Below, one piece after another: positions 59,658 to 64,000 of a DNA stretch of 64,000 bases. The position numbers and the translations under genes are program-made. Source of the stretch: Cardinalis cardinalis (lineage: Eukaryota; Chordata; Aves; Passeriformes; Cardinalidae). Position 1 is the first letter of the stretch. Every line of letters starts with the position of its first letter. Below the pieces are notes generated by a model, which was not told where the DNA came from, did not search any database, and saw only the letters and a program-made list of their open reading frames with translations. The stretch is taken from NCBI GenBank assembly GCA_014549065.1, contig JACDOX010000170.1, positions 1,058,401-1,122,400 on the forward strand, read 5' to 3'.

Positions 59658-62600
59658 AGGCTTTGCCTGGGGATACAGGAGGGGCTGCAGGTCAAAATAT
59701 CAAATAATTAACTGTGCTGTTCAGAAAAGTTTATGGAGCTCTTGCCCTCACAATGCCTGCCTGAAACAAGGGTTGCTGGTGCCTCCCCTTTGTGCTGGGC
59801 CATCTAGAGGGGAAAACACCCACAGTCTTTCACACTCGCCCTAAATACAAGCAGTAGTTGTCCTACAGCGTTTGGTGTAGACTTTCTCCAGCAGAACTCA
59901 AGCAAGTGCAATCCACTTCCACTATCTTCTGTACTTTTCAGAGAAGATGTCAAATCCAAGGAGATTGTTTAAGTAAGGGACTCCTGTAGGGTCAGTGTGG
60001 ACACACAGGGGAGTCACCCACTCTCAGACACCCCAAAGCAGAGTGATCCACTCTGTGCAGAAGCCTCTCTCCTGATCCTTTCCCGAGTCAGGACCCTGCC
60101 CCTGACTGTATTTCCCTTTTGGTTAAAAGTGCCCAGAAAGACCACCATGGAGCACAGAAGGAACAGCAATGTATTACTAGAAAAGCACAGGATCAGGCCT
60201 CCAAGAAAGCTTTCCTACCCTGGTTCCTTTACAACCAGAGCAGCCAATCAAGACAACAATTTCTGCAAGTTTTGCTCCAAAGGCCTAATCTCGGAGATTT
60301 CTCAACTAGAACAAAGTGCTAAATATTTAATGTAAGCAAAAACTAAAAGTAGAAGAGGTTTTCTGAATCTCTATTACATTTAAAGCAGAACAAGAGNGAG
60401 ACAGCTGACAAAGCAGCATTTAATTCCTAGCTATATCTAAACTAGAATACTCAGCCTAATTTACACAGGCAGCTAGTCACAGTTCACATAATCACACACA
60501 GCAGAATATGACAGGGGAATTAAAGGACCAGGAAAGCATGTCTGAACTATAAGCTATTCTAGATATATTAAATGCAGACATTTAATTCAGAAAAAAAGCT
60601 AACNCAATCAATTATTATTTTAAGCAAAAAAATACTTCAAGCAAAAAATACAAAATTAATGCATAGAGAGGCTTTAACTGCTGTTTCTTAAATAAATAAA
60701 ATAGCCAATTTAAAGTTAAGCTCTCATATGGTACAACGATGCACTAGAAGAGATACCCAAGAATTTGTAATAAATTCTGATATAGCAACTGATCAGCAAG
60801 TAAGGAATTCATCCTGTTCCTATGTCAGTCTTTTCCCCCAGGTTCTTCCAGCAAATGGCATCAGCAGTACTCAGAGTTTCAATTCCCTACACTATGCTGG
60901 CATTTGCTCCCCAACATCTATTTCCAGAAACAGGTGGGAAGATTAGACTTGGGTTCTCATTCAATGTAGGGCAAAACCTGTCCTTGCAGAGTTAAGTGTT
61001 GCGGCAGTCCTGTAGTAAAAGATATTCAACCACCCAGTAAAAAAGAATGCTTTTACCAAAATTCTGGGCTAATTACTCCTATTCAAATGAATTTTTTTCT
61101 CTAAAAGATTCATCAGTAAAACAACATATTCAGAGCTGTACCTGATGAAAACTTAGACTAAAATGANGTATTAGCAAAAAGTTATCACATTTAAAACTGG
61201 CGTCCTTTAAGACTAGAAAGAAATTAATTTCTATGTCCCACCACCTACCCTCTCTTTCCTATTACTTTCACCTTATTTATCACCTTTATTAGTGGTGTCA
61301 TGCCAGGCATTTCAAGAGAGAGAAATAATCTCCCCAAACCTGTGAGTGATAAAACATGCTCCAGGGCATTCAAAATGAGAAATCATCGTGAGCAACCATG
61401 ATCCAGAATTTCAGAGGCGACGGGGGAAGGGTGGACTGGGGGATGGCAACTACAAAAGAACACACATGTACCAATAAAATGAAGCTGATTATGTCAATTA
61501 TTCTGTAATGTTTTCTACTGTTTCTTTTATTTTGAGGCTTCGCTGATATTTGAGTAGAAGCCAATTCAGAACTCTTTCTAGGCTGGGATTCCTGAAGCTG
61601 CACAAGAGCGACAGACAGAAGGAAAAGTCAGGTCTCATTTTTTCAGCTTAAACTCATTAGTCTTTGTAACTCTTCCCTGAAGGCCAGCATGAACAGCAAA
61701 CTCTAGACTTCTGTTTTCTCTCATTCCAGAAGTTTCAGTGGGTCTACTCAAAAAGGCTTCGTTAGAAAACAGTGTCTAAAAAGGCATCAAAGCTTTTTTG
61801 AAGACTCTCTAAAAAGGACAAATGCACAAGTCAGCCCAGCTTCCTAGATCTCAGTGTAAGAACAGCCTGGAAATTCTGCCTGGAACGCCTCCCCAGGCAG
61901 GTGACAGAGTGCAAGCAGAGCTGGGCACAGTTAGTTCCTGAAAGCCATGGGCAGCAGGAGCAGAGCAGGACACTGAGCACTCACATAAATGAATCCGTGG
62001 AAAGAGAATGCTAACGACCTGCTAATGCAATCACGGGAAGTGAAATTCCACATGTAAACACTGTCACATTATTGGGGTCGATTAGTCAGAGGCAGAAGGA
62101 GAGAGCCTCCAGCCACAGAGAGCAGACTGCTCTCCAGAGCTGCAATTGCTAAGAAAACCAAGAGCAGCCTATAGTGTATCAACAAAGATCTGGGCCAGAA
62201 TTATTCCCCACAAGGACAGCGGAGCGTTGGAAGAGGCTGACTGGCAGTGCTGCAGAAAGCCCACCTTAAAAAAAAAAAANTAACTGTTTAGGCAAGTTTT
62301 GTCTGGAATTATGCTGCCTCGAGGCAACAGTGCAAGACAGGTGAGGCAGCCTCCAGCTCCAACTCACAGGAATGTACAAGCAAAGCTTCAGCAACAGGTG
62401 GGGCATGTTTCTCCATTCATCTGCCAAATCAGTAGGTCTGGAATTAGCGAAGACCAAGTTTTAATAGGCCTGCCACATAAAAAGAGGGCTACAGTTTGTG
62501 TCAGAACAACAGCAATTACTGTCAGTGGAATTTCCTACTGGAAAGGGCTTGCTCACTACAGCCCTGAGCCCTGGGAATGACCTACGGACAACAGTGAAGC

Positions 62601-64000
62601 ACAAGCACAGGTGGGAAGACAGAGAAGTCTACTACGAACTTTGGAATATATTACTGTGCTAGACACACAAACATGGGCTCAGAAATATTTTTGACAAAAA
62701 GCTGGGAAACTTGTTTCATAGTCTGTGCAGTTTCAAGTCAGAAAACATTCCGTGACTTAAAGCTCCATTAAGAATGTAGGAAGTAACTGTCTACAAAACT
62801 GCCAGCAAACAAGTAAACANCATGGTTTGTCTTCAGTGAGTGTTCTTGCATACTTTTCCATGCTTTGAGCATGCTAGGAAGCNAATTGAGATTTTTTTCC
62901 ATTGCTTCAGATATTTTTATTTGAAACAAAGTTCTTGTACATAGAGCCAGTGAAAGCTTCCACATCTTTGGACCTATTTAAATCTCCTCTCTTCCCTCCT
63001 ATCCCTTTCTCATTCCATTAGCTAAGCAATCTGCAGAGACCAAGAAACACAGCCCAAAACTTCAGGTCACCTGAACTCTTCTCAGAGGTGCAGTCTTTGT
63101 TTCAAAACTGCCCTCCCCTCCTGGTACCTCTGAGAGGACACAGAAGGTAACTCATCCTTGTTTATTAAATGGAATAGGCAAAATACACTAACACCAGTCT
63201 GTGAGATTTTGAAAGCCTACTACCTCTCTACACGTGGGCAAGTGTTACTCTTAGTTATGAATTTCTTGTTCTCCTAGTTGCAACAGCCAACCTGAACACT
63301 CAATATTATTATTCAGCAGAACAGAAAAAACACCAAAAGAATTCCAATAACTGCCTTATGACGTAAAAGCAGATAATCAATTACACAGATTGTGGTTAAA
63401 GAGAGATTAAATTAGAGACAAGAAAGTTATCAGTAAATATACACAGAACACAGCTGTGAAGGAGATAAAGACATATAAAAGGCTGATGGAAAATGAATAC
63501 CAAGATTTAAATGGTAAGAAACTGCTCTACAGTCAAACTATTTATGGATTATACACACAGTAGATGACAAAGTTCACCTACTAGAATACAAATAGAGAGT
63601 GACTAGGGCAATAAAAACACAGCTAGAAAAAAAATCTACAATAATCAAGGTAATGGATCATGAAGTAATGTACATATATCCCCAACAAGAAAATAACAAC
63701 AAAAATCAAATATCTTGTTTCCTTTTCATTTACAGCATGGCTTTCTTGCACAAATCACTTCATCACTATTTAAAAATCCTCTGACAGTGCAGAATAAACT
63801 TGTTTGGAATTTGGTAGCATCTGCCTGCAAAGGCATCAAACTGCAGCTCTGTATTTCTTCTACCGGGTCTTTGCTCAGTCATACTGAAGCATAACAAAAT
63901 TATTTTGGAGACTGACTTATCATACTAATTTAAAAAAGAAACAAACTCAAAATTTCTAGCAGAATTCACATTGCTTCACAATTAAAGCACATCCCTAAGC

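Larger units (their letters stand above)
34888..64000 (-). other. Large upstream EHBP1 intron (partial, 29 kb or more)
   Basis: Everything above 34888 is upstream of the first visible EHBP1 exon. I could not find the expected preceding coding exons (start codon, first half of the C2 domain), nor a CpG-island promoter, so this is taken as a long 5' intron. It includes the L1-like relic (40803-41790), a 290-codon open frame (44643-45515), tandem repeats (45012-45097, 47621-47687, 59584-59657), a GC-richer stretch without identity (47700-48200), CR1 (54187-54760) and a retroviral relic (55760-57368). The remaining parts (34888-40800, 41800-44640, 48210-54180, 57420-64000) show only AT-rich sequence and short unassigned frames. 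Confidence 0.7.

Noticed and set aside
1..64000. CRISPR array, tRNA, rRNA, operon or other prokaryotic system
   Set aside because: No regularly spaced repeats, no tRNA-like folds and no dense gene order were seen. The window is intronic vertebrate DNA.

Overview
This is vertebrate nuclear DNA, most likely from a bird. The evidence is the split gene with consensus GT-AG splice sites, a CR1 LINE 3' end of the usual avian type, a decayed avian-type endogenous retrovirus fragment, a MIR-like SINE and an AT-rich intronic background. About 100 isolated single N bases are scattered through it. They look like ambiguous calls rather than assembly gaps.

The only protein-coding gene I can support is EHBP1 (EH-domain-binding protein 1), on the minus strand, so it is read from high to low coordinates. 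Six consecutive internal coding exons are present: 34706-34887, 33495-33634, 27519-27623, 26693-26815, 18414-18666 and 11978-12161. Their phases chain without a break (0-2, 2-1, 1-1, 1-1, 1-2, 2-0) and give 987 nt, or 329 codons. They encode the end of the N-terminal C2 domain, an acidic linker, a frame-neutral 35-residue cassette and a disordered region with five NPF motifs that bind EH domains. The first coding exons (start of the C2 domain) must lie beyond 64000. The calponin-homology and C-terminal coiled-coil/bMERB exons must lie before position 1.

The rest is intron: more than 29 kb upstream of the first visible exon (34888-64000), five complete introns of 1,071, 5,871, 703, 8,026 and 6,252 nt, and at least 11,977 nt downstream of the last visible exon. 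Recognisable content in the introns: an old CR1 fragment (16070-16405, +), a MIR-like SINE (31100-31240, -), a frameshifted L1-type ORF1 relic (40803-41790, +), a CR1 3' end (54187-54760, -), a retroviral gag-like relic with an LTR-like edge (55760-57368, -), and several small tandem repeats, palindromes and G-rich tracts.

No prokaryote-style system, CRISPR array, tRNA or rRNA was found. The items most worth a second look are a possible extra exon in the 703-nt intron next to the 35-residue cassette, a 77-nt imperfect hairpin at 3486-3562, the L1-like ORF1 relic (unexpected in a bird), and an unexplained 290-codon open frame at 44643-45515.
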